DNA of 64,000 bases, from NCBI RefSeq assembly GCF_034347425.1, contig NZ_CP133779.1:1736001-1800000 (forward strand). Direction: 5' to 3'. The notes under the pieces are model-generated. The model was not told the DNA's origin and ran no database searches. It saw only the letters and a program-made list of their open reading frames with translations. Below are positions 20,123-28,584 of the stretch, in pieces; position 1 is the stretch's first letter, and the number at the start of each line of letters is the position of its first letter. The translations under genes were made by a program, and so were the position numbers. Source of the DNA: Undibacterium sp. CCC3.4 (GTDB lineage Bacteria > Pseudomonadota > Gammaproteobacteria > Burkholderiales > Burkholderiaceae_D).

Positions 20123-20791
20123 TCAGGCCGCGCGCAGCCACTTCACTAATGGCAGGGCGCTGTGGAAGGCTTGCAGCAGCGTTTGCTGCACGGCCGCGCT
20201 GCTCTGCCCTTGGTAAGGGCACTCGGTCCAGACCATGAAATTTTTCAGCTTCAGATACTCGATATGCTTGGCATCGGCGGCAAAGCCTTTGGGTGGGCGC
20301 TTGAGCTTGCCTTCTTGCTGTAACTCGCCGAAGACTTGGCGCAGCTTTTTATCTTTCAACAGTTTTTCGAAGCCGCTCTGGTCGGCGAGGATATGCTCGC
20401 GGATCGCCTTGAGGCGGTCGGCCGGCGGCATGTATTCGCCGCAGGCAAAGAACAGGCGGCCATGGGCGTCGAGTTGGAAATAATAGGCTGGACCACCACC
20501 CTCGCTCGGTTTTTTACGCCCGAACGGCAGGATGGACGAAGAGAAGGTGGTTTTGTAAGGCGATTTGTCGTGGCCGAAGCGGACATCGCGGTTGATGCGA
20601 AACATTGCTTTTTTCGGTTCGCAACCGATGATGACCGGGTCGAATTGTTGAATCTCGTGGATCAGTTCGCCTACCATTTCCAAAAATTCGGCACGCAGAA
20701 TATCGTAGCGCGGTTTGTTCATGACAAACCAGGCACGCTGGTTATTGTCGGCCAATTCAGACAGAAAAGCTTGTAAGTCAATCAGATGCAT
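20123..20791 (-). CDS. DUF2461 family protein (TIGR02453)
   Basis: A 222-residue cytoplasmic protein of the DUF2461 family; the biochemical role is not known. Recognisable family features are FLSELADNNQRAWFVMNKPRY near the N terminus, INRDVRFGHDKSPYKT in the middle and the YYFQLDAHGRLFFACGEY region. It starts 6 bases after the htrA stop on the same strand, so the two may share a transcript. Confidence 0.85.
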   Translation of the reverse strand: MHLIDLQAFLSELADNNQRAWFVMNKPRYDILRAEFLEMVGELIHEIQQFDPVIIGCEPKKAMFRINRDVRFGHDKSPYKTTFSSSILPFGRKKPSEGGGPAYYFQLDAHGRLFFACGEYMPPADRLKAIREHILADQSGFEKLLKDKKLRQVFGELQQEGKLKRPPKGFAADAKHIEYLKLKNFMVWTECPYQGQSSAAVQQTLLQAFHSALPLVKWLRAA

Positions 20792-20797
20792 GGGGTG

Positions 20798-21964
20798 TCA
20801 TTCTTCGCGGTGAGTAGGCGGACGTTTGTCGATCAAGACTTCCAGCGTCGCCTGTTGCTGATTCCGTAGTACCGTGAATTTTGCCTTCTTGCCCGGTACC
20901 AGCTGGGCCACCAAATTGAGCATGTTGGTGGTGCTGGTCACCGGCTTGCCGTCGATGTTGAGCAGAATGTCGCCTGGCTTTATGCCGGATTTGTCGGCCG
21001 GCCCGCCGCGTATCACACCGGCGATGATGGCACCGGACTGTTGCTTAATGCCGAAGCTTTCCGCCAATTCCGGCGTGATGTCTTGTGGCTCGACCCCGAT
21101 CCAGCCGCGTACCACCTGACCGTGCGCAATGATCGATTCCATTACTTGCTTGACGGTTGACACCGGAGTCGCAAAGCCGATGCCGACCGAGCCGCCGCTT
21201 TGTGAATAAATCGCGGTATTGATGCCGAGCAGATTGCCGTTGACATCGACTAAAGCGCCACCGGAATTGCCGGGGTTAATCGCGGCATCGGTTTGTATAA
21301 AGTTTTGAAATGCATTTTCGGTCAGATTGTTGCGACCCAAGGCAGAAATAATTCCCATCGTGACGGTTTGACCGACTCCGAAAGGGTTGCCGATGGCCAG
21401 CACGACATCGCCGACCTGTATGTCATCGGGATGGCCGAGCGTGACGGCTGGTAATTTCGGCAAATCGATCTTAATCACGGCCAGATCAGTTTCCGGATCG
21501 GTACCGATGACGCGTGCCGCGGCGGTGCGGCCGTCGGCTAAGGCGACATCGATTTCATCGGCCGATTCAATCACATGGTTATTGGTCAGAATGTAACCTT
21601 GGGGACTGACGATGACACCGGAGCCGAGACTGGATTGGCGCTCGGTAGCGCGATTCTTTTGTTCGCCGAAAAAACGTTGTAGAAATGGGTCGTTGAGCAA
21701 AGGGTTGCGGCTGCGTTGGACTTCTTTGGACGTGAAGATATTGACCACGGCCGGCATCGCCGTTTGTGCCGCCAAGCGGTACGAGCTTTGCGCCCCCACG
21801 CTGTTGGCCGGGGCTTCGCGCCAACTGGCGCTGTGTGAGAGCGACACATCGTGGGCGCTGCCGTAACGATTACTTAGCCATTCGGGTTTGAGGGTGAGTA
21901 CAATAAACCAAAGCGCCAGACCAACTGTTACAGTCTGTGCAAACAAGAACCAAAGACGTCGCAT
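20798..21964 (-). CDS. Membrane-anchored S1C serine protease, HtrA/DegS-like
   Basis: Periplasmic quality-control protease tethered to the inner membrane. From ATG 21964 it has 388 residues: an uncleaved N-terminal helix (about 5-24), a trypsin-like domain with His 130 (LTNNH), Asp 160 (ETDLAVI) and Ser 234 (NPGNSGGAL), and one PDZ domain ending in a short tail. A single PDZ and membrane anchor suggest a DegS-like rather than DegP-like protein. Its start lies 7 bases from the divergent nif3-like start. GTG 22024 is a less likely start inside that neighbour. Confidence 0.92.
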   Translation of the reverse strand: MRRLWFLFAQTVTVGLALWFIVLTLKPEWLSNRYGSAHDVSLSHSASWREAPANSVGAQSSYRLAAQTAMPAVVNIFTSKEVQRSRNPLLNDPFLQRFFGEQKNRATERQSSLGSGVIVSPQGYILTNNHVIESADEIDVALADGRTAAARVIGTDPETDLAVIKIDLPKLPAVTLGHPDDIQVGDVVLAIGNPFGVGQTVTMGIISALGRNNLTENAFQNFIQTDAAINPGNSGGALVDVNGNLLGINTAIYSQSGGSVGIGFATPVSTVKQVMESIIAHGQVVRGWIGVEPQDITPELAESFGIKQQSGAIIAGVIRGGPADKSGIKPGDILLNIDGKPVTSTTNMLNLVAQLVPGKKAKFTVLRNQQQATLEVLIDKRPPTHREE

Positions 21965-21971
21965 AAGGTGA

Positions 21972-22748
21972 ATGATGAGTAGAAATGTTATCGATAGGGA
22001 AGCACTTGCAAAATTTCTAAGCACAGAATTACAAGTGACGCGTGTACGTGATTATTGCCCAAATGGCTTGCAGGTGGAAGGGCGCAGCGAAATTCGGCGC
22101 ATTGTCAGTGGCGTCACCGCCAGCATGGCCTTGCTCGAAGCGGCGCTGCGCTTGCAAGCCGATGCAATCATGGTACACCATGGTTATTTTTGGCGTGGTG
22201 AAGATATGCGGGTGATTGGGCAGAAGCAGCGGCGCTTGAAGTTTTTGCTCAGTAATGACATCTCGCTGTACGCCTATCATTTACCACTCGATATGCATGC
22301 CAGCCTCGGTAATAATGCGCGTCTTGGTCAAGTCTTGGGTTTGCTGCCAGAGCGACGCTTCGCTGAAGATGACTTGGGTTGGTTGGGCGTGCCGGGGCCA
22401 GCTTTGCCGGCGCGCTTAACAGTGGGGCAATTGGCCGAGCACGTCGGCCGGCAGCTCGGCCGTACGCCCTTGCTGATCGGTGATCCCGCTCAATTGGTCA
22501 GTCAGGTGGCGTGGTGTACTGGTGCGGCGCAGAATTTGTTCGATGCCGCCATTACTGCCGGTGCCAGCGTGTATTTGAGCGGTGAAATTTCGGAGCCAAC
22601 CGTACATTTGGCGCGCGAAAGCGGGGTGGCGTATTTAGCTTGTGGACATCATGCTACCGAACGCTATGGAATCGAAGCACTCGGTCAACTGGTGGCCGAG
22701 CGCTTTGGAATAGAGCATGAATTTGTCGATATCGACAATCCAGTCTGA
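21972..22748 (+). CDS. Nif3-like dinuclear metal centre protein (YbgI family)
   Basis: A 258-residue member of the Nif3/YbgI family, hexameric proteins with a two-metal site and no settled reaction. The metal-binding pattern is present: [27 protein letters not shown] and the C-terminal [15 protein letters not shown]. It starts ATGATG, so 21972 or 21975 could be used. It is divergent from htrA with almost no space between, so promoters of each must lie inside the other. Confidence 0.9.
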   Translation: MMSRNVIDREALAKFLSTELQVTRVRDYCPNGLQVEGRSEIRRIVSGVTASMALLEAALRLQADAIMVHHGYFWRGEDMRVIGQKQRRLKFLLSNDISLYAYHLPLDMHASLGNNARLGQVLGLLPERRFAEDDLGWLGVPGPALPARLTVGQLAEHVGRQLGRTPLLIGDPAQLVSQVAWCTGAAQNLFDAAITAGASVYLSGEISEPTVHLARESGVAYLACGHHATERYGIEALGQLVAERFGIEHEFVDIDNPV

Positions 22749-22755
22749 AACCGGC

Positions 22756-23175
22756 TTATTTGTTCAGTGCGTCGCGAATTTCGCGGAGTAAGACGATGTC
22801 TTCGGCGATCACTACTGGTGCCGGAACCGGTGCCGGTTGGTTGCTGCGCAACTTGTTGACCAAGCGAACCATTTGGAAAATCACGAAGGCCAGAATGATG
22901 AAGTTGACACTGATGGTGATGAAATTACCATATGCCAACACGCCGCCGGCTTTTTTCGCTTCCAGCAATGTCAGATGCGGGTCTTGACCATTGAGTGCCA
23001 AATAGTAATTGGAAAAATCGAGCCCGCCAAACAGACGGCCGATCACCGGCATGACGATGTCGCCGACCAGCGAGTCGACGATCTTGCCAAAGGCCCCACC
23101 GATGATGACACCGACGGCGAGGTCGACCACGTTGCCTTTGGTCGCAAAGGTTTTGAATTCTTGCATCATGCTCAT
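22756..23175 (-). CDS. mscL: Large-conductance mechanosensitive channel
   Basis: Pentameric inner-membrane channel that opens under osmotic downshock. From ATG 23175 the protein has 139 residues. The first helix is typical: [20 protein letters not shown] followed by [14 protein letters not shown]. The second membrane segment is near residues 75-100, and the C-terminal helix ends LLREIRDAL. An upstream extension to 23250 has no family support. It converges on the nif3-like gene, 7 bases apart. Confidence 0.96.
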   Translation of the reverse strand: MSMMQEFKTFATKGNVVDLAVGVIIGGAFGKIVDSLVGDIVMPVIGRLFGGLDFSNYYLALNGQDPHLTLLEAKKAGGVLAYGNFITISVNFIILAFVIFQMVRLVNKLRSNQPAPVPAPVVIAEDIVLLREIRDALNK

Positions 23176-23478
23176 AGTAAGTCGCTTTCGAAAAGGGTAT
23201 GCCGTAAAAGAGCCGCTATTGTAAATTGAGAATGACTGGCAATTTGTCAATTATCTTGTCATTTAGGCTCAGGTTTGTGGGTATTAAGCACAATAATAGA
23301 GACAGTTCTATGAACTACGTCAAATAGTGACGTATTTCCAAAAATAAAGACCCATTGTTGCTATATCGGGTAGGTTTTGCTTTAAAAGCCTACCCGGCTA
23401 CTTTATAATTTAATGTTGCTAGAAGTAGTATTGGGTAAAGCTTGGTCGAATTTTGATTTTTGACAGATTGGGGTTGGT
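23176..23478. promoter_or_regulatory. Divergent control region between mscL and petA
   Basis: This 303-base non-coding stretch carries three visible elements. A palindrome TACGTCA-AATAG-TGACGTA lies at 23316-23334. An 8-bp hairpin CGGGTAGG/CCTACCCG lies at 23367-23396. A sigma-70-like promoter, TTTAAA (23381-23386) with TATAAT (23404-23409) at 17-base spacing, faces petA. The hairpin covers the -35 box, so a bound regulator there could block petABC. Elements are seen; function is inferred. Confidence 0.5.
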
Positions 23479-24093
23479 ATGAGTATTGAGAAGCAGGTCG
23501 ATTCCGGCCGTCGCGGTTTGCTCGTCGCCACTTGCGCAGCGGGTGGTGTAGCAGGATTGGCAACGGCAGGGGCGCTCGTCAGCACTTTTCAGCCATCTGA
23601 GCGTGCCAAAGCAGCAGGGGCACCGGTAGAAGTGGATATTGCAGCCCTCAATCCGGGTGAGATGACGACGGTGGAATGGCGCGGTAAGCCGGTATGGATA
23701 ATTAAGCGTACGCCGGAAATGATGGCCAGCTTGGCCAAGACCGAAGACAAAGTAGCTGATCCGACTTCGAAAAAACCGTACACCATGGATTTGCCTGAAT
23801 ACTGCGATAAGCAGACCCGTTCGCGCAAAGAACATCCGGAATTGCTCATCACGGTAGGTATTTGTTCGCATCTCGGTTGCTCGCCCAGTGCTAAATTTCA
23901 ACCCGGCGCACAGGCCTCGCTGCCGGATGATTGGCAAGGCGGCTTTTTGTGCCCCTGCCATGGTTCGACCTTCGATCTGGCAGGCCGCGTCTATAAAAAC
24001 AAGCCGGCACCGCAAAATCTCGATGTGCCGCGTCACATGTTTATGTCGGATACCAAAATTGTCATCGGTAAAGATGAGAAAGGCGAGGCGTAA
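23479..24093 (+). CDS. petA: Ubiquinol-cytochrome c reductase, Rieske iron-sulfur subunit
   Basis: Takes an electron from ubiquinol in the bc1 complex. The 204-residue protein has an N-terminal anchor with a paired-arginine start (GRRGLLVATC), compatible with Tat insertion. The 2Fe-2S ligands are Cys 129 and His 131 in CSHLGC, and Cys 158 and His 161 in CPCHGS; Cys 134 and Cys 160 form the usual disulfide. It is the first gene of petABC, with petB starting 2 bases after the stop. Confidence 0.96.
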   Translation: MSIEKQVDSGRRGLLVATCAAGGVAGLATAGALVSTFQPSERAKAAGAPVEVDIAALNPGEMTTVEWRGKPVWIIKRTPEMMASLAKTEDKVADPTSKKPYTMDLPEYCDKQTRSRKEHPELLITVGICSHLGCSPSAKFQPGAQASLPDDWQGGFLCPCHGSTFDLAGRVYKNKPAPQNLDVPRHMFMSDTKIVIGKDEKGEA

Positions 24094-24095
24094 TC

Positions 24096-25505
24096 ATGGC
24101 ATTCGTTGAAAAGAAACTTCCGGCCGATGCCCCCGTAGTGGCCAAGGCGCTCAATTGGGTCGACTCGCGCTTCCCGCTGACCAAGCTGTGGAATGACCAA
24201 TGGGGTCAGTACTACGCACCTAAAAATTTCAACTTCTGGTATATCTTCGGTTCGCTGGCGATGCTGGTGTTGGTGATTCAGATCGTGACCGGTATTTTCC
24301 TGGTCATGCATTACAAACCGGATGCGACGCTGGCCTTTGCCTCGGTCGAATACATCATGCGCGATGTGCCTTGGGGTTGGTTAGTGCGCTACATGCACTC
24401 GACCGGCGCTTCCGCCTTTTTCATCGTCGTGTACCTGCATATGGCGCGCGCCTTCATGTACGGCTCGTATCGCAAGCCGCGTGAATTGATTTGGCTGTTC
24501 GGTTTCGCGATCTTCCTGTGTTTGATGGCCGAAGCGTTTTTCGGTTATTTGCTGCCATGGGGTCAGATGTCATACTGGGGCGCTCAGGTAATCGTCAACT
24601 TGTTCGGTGCCATTCCTTTCATCGGCCCTGATTTGTCCTTGTGGATACGCGGTGATTACGTCGTTTCGGACGCCACCTTGAACCGCTTCTTTTCCTTCCA
24701 TGTCATCGCCATTCCTTTGGTGTTGCTCGGTTTGGTGATGGCGCATTTGATCGCGTTGCATGAAGTCGGTTCGAATAATCCGGATGGCATCGAGATCAAA
24801 GATACCTTGGGCCCGGACGGACATCCGCTCGACGGCGTACCTTCGCATCCGTATTACACTTTCCACGACATTTTCGGGGTGACGATATTCCTGACCTTGT
24901 TCAGTGCGGCGGTGTTCTTTGCGCCGGAAATGGGCGGGTATTTCCTCGAATACAATAACTTCATCCCGGCCGATTCACTCAAAACGCCGCTGCATATTGC
25001 GCCGACTTGGTATTTCACGCCGTTTTACTCGATCTTGCGGGCCACGACTTCGGAATTTTTATTCGTGTTGCAAGCCGGGATCGCTGCGTATGTCGCCTTG
25101 ATCTACCTGACCACCAAGCTGCCGCAACTGCTGAAAATCGTCATCGCGGTAGCTGGCTTACTGGTTATCGTTGGCATGATACCGGGCGGTTTGGATGCTA
25201 AATTCTGGGGTGTGGTCTTGTTCGGTGGTTCGGTGGTGATCTTGGCCTTCCTGCCTTGGCTCGATCTGTCTCCGGTGAGATCGATACGCTACCGCCCTGA
25301 TTGGCACAAGCCGGTCTACCTGGTATTTGCCATCGTGTTTGTTACCCTCGGTTACCTCGGTGTTGAGCCGCCGTCGCCGACGCGCGAACGGATTTCGCAA
25401 GTCTGTGCCGTTATCTACTTCGGCTTTTTCTTGCTCATGCCATGGTGGAGCGCGATGGGAACATTTAAGCCGGTGCCGAAACGTGTTACGTTCACGGCGC
25501 ATTGA
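24096..25505 (+). CDS. petB: Cytochrome b of the bc1 complex
   Basis: Central membrane subunit of ubiquinol-cytochrome c reductase, holding two haems b and the quinone sites. The 469-residue protein is of full length, combining the b6-like N-terminal and subunit IV-like C-terminal parts. Landmarks are RYMHSTGASAFFIVVYLHMA, GYLLPWGQMSYWGA, and FHVIAIPLVLLGLVMAHLIA with haem-ligand histidines. The Qo-site PEWY motif appears as PTWYFTPFYSILR. Confidence 0.96.
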   Translation: MAFVEKKLPADAPVVAKALNWVDSRFPLTKLWNDQWGQYYAPKNFNFWYIFGSLAMLVLVIQIVTGIFLVMHYKPDATLAFASVEYIMRDVPWGWLVRYMHSTGASAFFIVVYLHMARAFMYGSYRKPRELIWLFGFAIFLCLMAEAFFGYLLPWGQMSYWGAQVIVNLFGAIPFIGPDLSLWIRGDYVVSDATLNRFFSFHVIAIPLVLLGLVMAHLIALHEVGSNNPDGIEIKDTLGPDGHPLDGVPSHPYYTFHDIFGVTIFLTLFSAAVFFAPEMGGYFLEYNNFIPADSLKTPLHIAPTWYFTPFYSILRATTSEFLFVLQAGIAAYVALIYLTTKLPQLLKIVIAVAGLLVIVGMIPGGLDAKFWGVVLFGGSVVILAFLPWLDLSPVRSIRYRPDWHKPVYLVFAIVFVTLGYLGVEPPSPTRERISQVCAVIYFGFFLLMPWWSAMGTFKPVPKRVTFTAH

Positions 25506-25530
25506 GCCAACCAAGCGAGGAAGAATAAGC

Positions 25531-26295
25531 ATGAAATTACTTAAAAAACTGATCGCTGTCATCGCCTTGTTACCAGCACTGGTGCTGGCTAATGAAGCCG
25601 GTTTCCCGCTCGAGCACGCGCCCGATCGTTCGGCCGACATGGCAGCCTTACAGAATGGTGCCAAGTTGTTTGTCAATTACTGTTTGAATTGCCATTCTGC
25701 TTCGGCGATGCGCTACAATCGGCTCAAAGACATTGGCCTGACCGATGACCAGATCAAACACAATTTATTGTTTACCGGTGAAAAAGTCGGCGATTTGATG
25801 AAAACTACGATGGCAGCGAAAGATGCCAAAGCGTGGTTCGGTGCGGTGCCACCCGATTTATCGGTGATCGCGCGCGCGCGCGCATCGGCGGCTGGTTCCG
25901 GGGCCGATTGGTTGTATACTTATCTGCGTAGTTACTACAAAGATGAGTCGCGCCCGACCGGTTGGAATAATATGGTATTCCCGAATGTCGGCATGCCGCA
26001 TGTATTATGGCAATTGCAAGGGGTTCGCAACGCCAAGTTCGTCGAGGAAAAAGATCCGCATGACGAAAGCAAATCCGTGCATAAGTTTGCTGGTTTTGAT
26101 ACAGTGTCGGCCGGTAGCATGACAGCGGTAGAATATGATAATACAGTGGGCGATTTGGTCGGCTATCTGCAGTGGATGGGGGAACCGGCCCAGGCTACGC
26201 GTAAACGTCTCGGCGTGATCGTGGTCTTGTTCATGGCTTTGCTGGCGACATTCGCTTGGCGCCTGAATGCCTCCTACTGGAAGGAAGTGAAGTAA
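25531..26295 (+). CDS. petC: Cytochrome c1
   Basis: Haem c subunit of the bc1 complex, passing electrons to soluble cytochrome c. From ATG 25531 the protein has 254 residues, with a Sec signal (about 1-21). The haem site is C51-x2-C54-H55 in NYCLNCH, and a C-terminal membrane anchor lies near residues 228-248. The longer reading from 25327 runs inside petB and lacks the signal peptide at its start. Last gene of petABC. Confidence 0.96.
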   Translation: MKLLKKLIAVIALLPALVLANEAGFPLEHAPDRSADMAALQNGAKLFVNYCLNCHSASAMRYNRLKDIGLTDDQIKHNLLFTGEKVGDLMKTTMAAKDAKAWFGAVPPDLSVIARARASAAGSGADWLYTYLRSYYKDESRPTGWNNMVFPNVGMPHVLWQLQGVRNAKFVEEKDPHDESKSVHKFAGFDTVSAGSMTAVEYDNTVGDLVGYLQWMGEPAQATRKRLGVIVVLFMALLATFAWRLNASYWKEVK

Positions 26296-26359
26296 TTAAG
26301 TAACAGCAATGTTTTCATCTGGTCGGTCGTACTGATCGACACGGTGAAATTTTCTAAGA

Positions 26360-26442
26360 ACGTCCGTTTTTCTCCGTCGTCAACGGACGTGTAATCCCCG
26401 GGGTGAGGTGCGCGAAAGTGGCCCCTCGCCCTGATCGTTTTT
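26360..26442 (+). terminator. Stem-loops between petC and sspA
   Basis: Two inverted repeats lie in the 161-base gap: ACGTCCGT/ACGGACGT (26360-26367 and 26383-26390) and GGGTGAGG/CCTCGCCC (26401-26408 and 26424-26431, one G-T pair). The second is followed by TTTTT at 26438-26442. It may terminate petABC transcripts, but it abuts the sspA ribosome site AAGGA, so a leader role is also possible. Confidence 0.4.
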
Positions 26443-26456
26443 AAGGAACTATAAAA

Positions 26457-27068
26457 ATGATGGTTCTCTACTCTGGCACAACCTGCCCATTTTCACAGCG
26501 TTGCCGCTTGGTTTTGTTTGAAAAAGGCATGGATTTTGAAATCCGCGACGTTGATTTGTTCAACAAGCCGGAAGATATCTCGACCATGAATCCCTACGGT
26601 CAGGTGCCTATTCTGGTTGAGCGCGAATTGATTTTGTATGAATCGAATATCATCAATGAATACATCGATGAACGTTTCCCGCACCCGCAACTGATGCCGG
26701 CCGATCCTTTGCAGCGCGCGCGCGCGCGTCTGATGTTGTTCAATTTTGAGAAAGAATTGTTCGTCCACGTGCATACGCTGGAAAACGACAAGAACACCAG
26801 TTCGGCGAAAGTGCAAGACAAGGCCCGTGCTGAAATTCGTGATCGTTTGACGCAGCTCGCTCCTTTGTTCATCAAGAACAAGTACATGCTCGGCGATGAA
26901 TTCTCCATGCTTGATGTCGCTGTTGCTCCATTACTCTGGCGTCTCGATCATTACGGTATAGAATTGTCGAAGACTGCTGCGCCGATCATGAAATACGCCG
27001 AACGCATTTTCTCGCGTCCGGCCTATATCGAAGCATTGACTCCGTCTGAAAAGGTTATGCGCCGTTAA
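26457..27068 (+). CDS. sspA: Stringent starvation protein A
   Basis: RNA-polymerase-associated protein with a glutathione-transferase fold, linked to stationary-phase and acid survival. The 203-residue protein begins MVLYSGTTCPFSQRCRLVLF, the thioredoxin-like half, followed by NPYGQVPILVERELILYES. The helical C-terminal half is complete. ATG 26457 or 26460 follows AAGGA. sspB lies downstream, as in many proteobacteria, but a strong terminator separates them. Confidence 0.94.
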   Translation: MMVLYSGTTCPFSQRCRLVLFEKGMDFEIRDVDLFNKPEDISTMNPYGQVPILVERELILYESNIINEYIDERFPHPQLMPADPLQRARARLMLFNFEKELFVHVHTLENDKNTSSAKVQDKARAEIRDRLTQLAPLFIKNKYMLGDEFSMLDVAVAPLLWRLDHYGIELSKTAAPIMKYAERIFSRPAYIEALTPSEKVMRR

Positions 27069-27106
27069 TTCCGGGCGCATGGATTTGATCGGCTTACGTT
27101 AAATGC

Positions 27107-27137
27107 AACAAGGCTGACTCAGGTCAGCCTTGTTGTT
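27107..27137 (+). terminator. Rho-independent terminator after sspA
   Basis: Perfect 12-bp stem, AACAAGGCTGAC (27107-27118) and GTCAGCCTTGTT (27123-27134), with a 4-base loop and a short T-rich tail. It should uncouple sspA from sspB. Confidence 0.85.
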
Positions 27138-27186
27138 TCTAGAATAGCGGCCTATTCTTAATATTCCTTTGTCTGAGTATCTGACT

Positions 27187-27663
27187 ATGCAAGAAACTTC
27201 TACCAAGCCGTATTTCATGCGTGCCATTTATGAATGGTGCACCGATAACGGTTACACCCCTTATATGGCGGTGAAAATCAGCGGAGCGACCCAAGTTCCT
27301 ATGGAATTTGCGCGCAATGGCGAAATTGTCCTCAATATCAGCTTCGGTGCCACCAGTGGCTTGAAGATGGACAATCAAGCCGTGACGTTCAAGGCCAGGT
27401 TTGGCGGCGTATCGCGTGACATCCATGTACCGGTCGCCAATGTGCTGGCCGTGTATGCCAGCGAGAACGGGCAGGGCATGGCGTTTGAACTCGATAGCGA
27501 GCCATCTGAGGACAGTGCCGTCGCCGTCGCAGCGACGGAAGACAAGCCGCGTCCGACACTCGGTTTGGCAGCCATCAGTTCGGTGCAGAATGCAGGAACG
27601 GTGAAGTCACCTGAAAAAGAGCAAAAAAAGTCGGAAAAGCCCTCGCTTAAAATAATTAAATAG
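27187..27663 (+). CDS. sspB: ClpXP protease specificity-enhancing factor SspB
   Basis: Adaptor that delivers ssrA-tagged proteins to ClpXP. From ATG 27187 it has 158 residues. The substrate-binding domain is clear: TKPYFMRAIYEWCTDNGYTP, then VLNISFGATSGLKMDN and the FGGVSRDIHVPV segment. A flexible acidic linker follows, and the short C-terminal ClpX-binding tail is present (PSLKIIK, resembling the known LRVVK-type tail). An upstream TTG at 27169 is less likely. Confidence 0.93.
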   Translation: MQETSTKPYFMRAIYEWCTDNGYTPYMAVKISGATQVPMEFARNGEIVLNISFGATSGLKMDNQAVTFKARFGGVSRDIHVPVANVLAVYASENGQGMAFELDSEPSEDSAVAVAATEDKPRPTLGLAAISSVQNAGTVKSPEKEQKKSEKPSLKIIK

Positions 27664-27722
27664 CCTATAATCTCGGTCTTCGGATGCACTTAATTCTTTA
27701 AGTTTCATTTGAAAAGATTTTC

Positions 27723-27798
27723 GCCGGCTTAGCTCACTTGGTAGAGCAGTTGACTTGTAATCATCAGGTAGCCAGTTCGATTCCGGCAGCCGGCACCA
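27723..27798 (+). tRNA. tRNA-Thr (anticodon UGU)
   Basis: 76-base tRNA with the CCA end encoded. The acceptor stem GCCGGCT pairs with AGCCGGC (27788-27794). The D-arm is GCTC/GAGC, the anticodon loop CTTGTAA places TGT at 27756-27758, and the T-arm holds GTTCGATTC. One anticodon-stem pair is T-T (27750 with 27764) instead of a canonical pair, a small oddity. Confidence 0.95.
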
Positions 27799-27816
27799 AT
27801 ATAAAGTAGTAAAAAC

Positions 27817-27855
27817 AAAGGGTTACAGATTTCGGTCTGTAACCCTTTTGTTTTA
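27817..27855 (+). terminator. Terminator after tRNA-Thr
   Basis: Perfect 13-bp stem AAAGGGTTACAGA (27817-27829) with its complement (27836-27848), 6-base loop, then a T-rich tail. It ends the tRNA transcript 19 bases after the CCA. Confidence 0.9.
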
Positions 27856-28266
27856 TCATTCGCAATAATTGTATTGTGTAAGCGCTGTGTAACCCGATTC
27901 GCTAAAATAGGCGCTCGGTTAAAGCATTCGCACTTTGTTCTGTGCCAAGCGGACAATATCAGCAAGTCGCACCTCAGTCAGGTGCCTGCGAGCAGCCACC
28001 TGGACATGCGCAAGGAGATTGCATTGCATCCTCATTGGCAACGGCCAATTCCACTGATTCACCATGAAAGCCAATGACCTCATCATTCCCGCATGCTTTC
28101 GGCGGGAACCCAGTATCGTTTTTAACACTGAAAACACCATCATTTCTGGTATTTTCAGTTAACCACGAACGTTGCTGGATTTCTGCCAAAAGCTCGCAGG
28201 ACGGCGACCATGGCCGACGTACTGAATTTTGCATCGGCATCCCAAATAAGCCCTGCCTAAGCCGAT
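27856..28266. other. Gene-poor stretch downstream of tRNA-Thr
   Basis: No convincing gene in about 410 bases. Open frames on both strands lack ribosome sites and recognisable protein features. Two hairpins stand out: TTCCCGC/GCGGGAA (28086-28108), resembling the dispersed GC-rich palindromes common between betaproteobacterial genes, and ACTGAAAACACC with GGTATTTTCAGT (28127-28159, one mismatch). No copy of the tRNA 3' end was seen, so there is no sign of an integrated element. Confidence 0.5.
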
Positions 28267-28290
28267 TTGCCACAGCTAAACCTGTGGCAA
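28267..28290 (-). terminator. Hairpin at the 3' end of the zinc-ribbon gene
   Basis: Perfect 9-bp stem TTGCCACAG/CTGTGGCAA with a 6-base loop that overlaps the stop codon of the minus-strand zinc-ribbon gene. The T-run is poor, so termination is possible but not certain. Confidence 0.4.
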
Positions 28291-28584
28291 GAATCGACAG
28301 CGACAGTGTCTGCAAACTCTTGCCTCTTTGAGAATGTACTCCTGGCAATCAGGGCATTTTATATGTGTTTCTGGAGAAGGCTCGCGAATGCCTTTGCTCA
28401 TCGTGTTTGTTGGTGATGTGCTGAAGTCGTTGCCCTTACAAATAGGACAGCGCTTTTTATACAAAGGAATGAGCAGTAAAGTAGCACCCGCGGTGCAAAG
28501 AGCCAGAAGAATAGTACCGACACCTATTACTCTTTCTGGTGCCACTTTTCGTTCGCACATGCCGCAAAATTTTGTCGTCGTCAT
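28276..28584 (-). CDS. Small membrane protein with two zinc-ribbon cysteine sets
   Basis: Not a recognised named gene. The 102-residue product has CGMC at residues 7-10 and CPIC at about 46-49. A hydrophobic segment between them (about residues 20-40) fits one membrane helix. The C-terminal part has KCPDCQEYILKEARVCRHC, a CxxC-CxxC zinc ribbon like those in many small envelope-associated proteins. The well-spaced cysteine pairs make it very likely to be real. It stands alone in a gene-poor stretch; no function can be given. Confidence 0.75.
   Translation of the reverse strand: MTTTKFCGMCERKVAPERVIGVGTILLALCTAGATLLLIPLYKKRCPICKGNDFSTSPTNTMSKGIREPSPETHIKCPDCQEYILKEARVCRHCRCRFLPQV

Noticed and set aside
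25327..25530. N-terminal extension of cytochrome c1
   Set aside because: It lies inside petB and would place a basic stretch before the signal peptide; ATG 25531 is the sound start.
27974..28348. 124-residue minus-strand open frame after the tRNA
   Set aside because: No ribosome site or domain, it spans two hairpins and overlaps the better supported zinc-ribbon gene.
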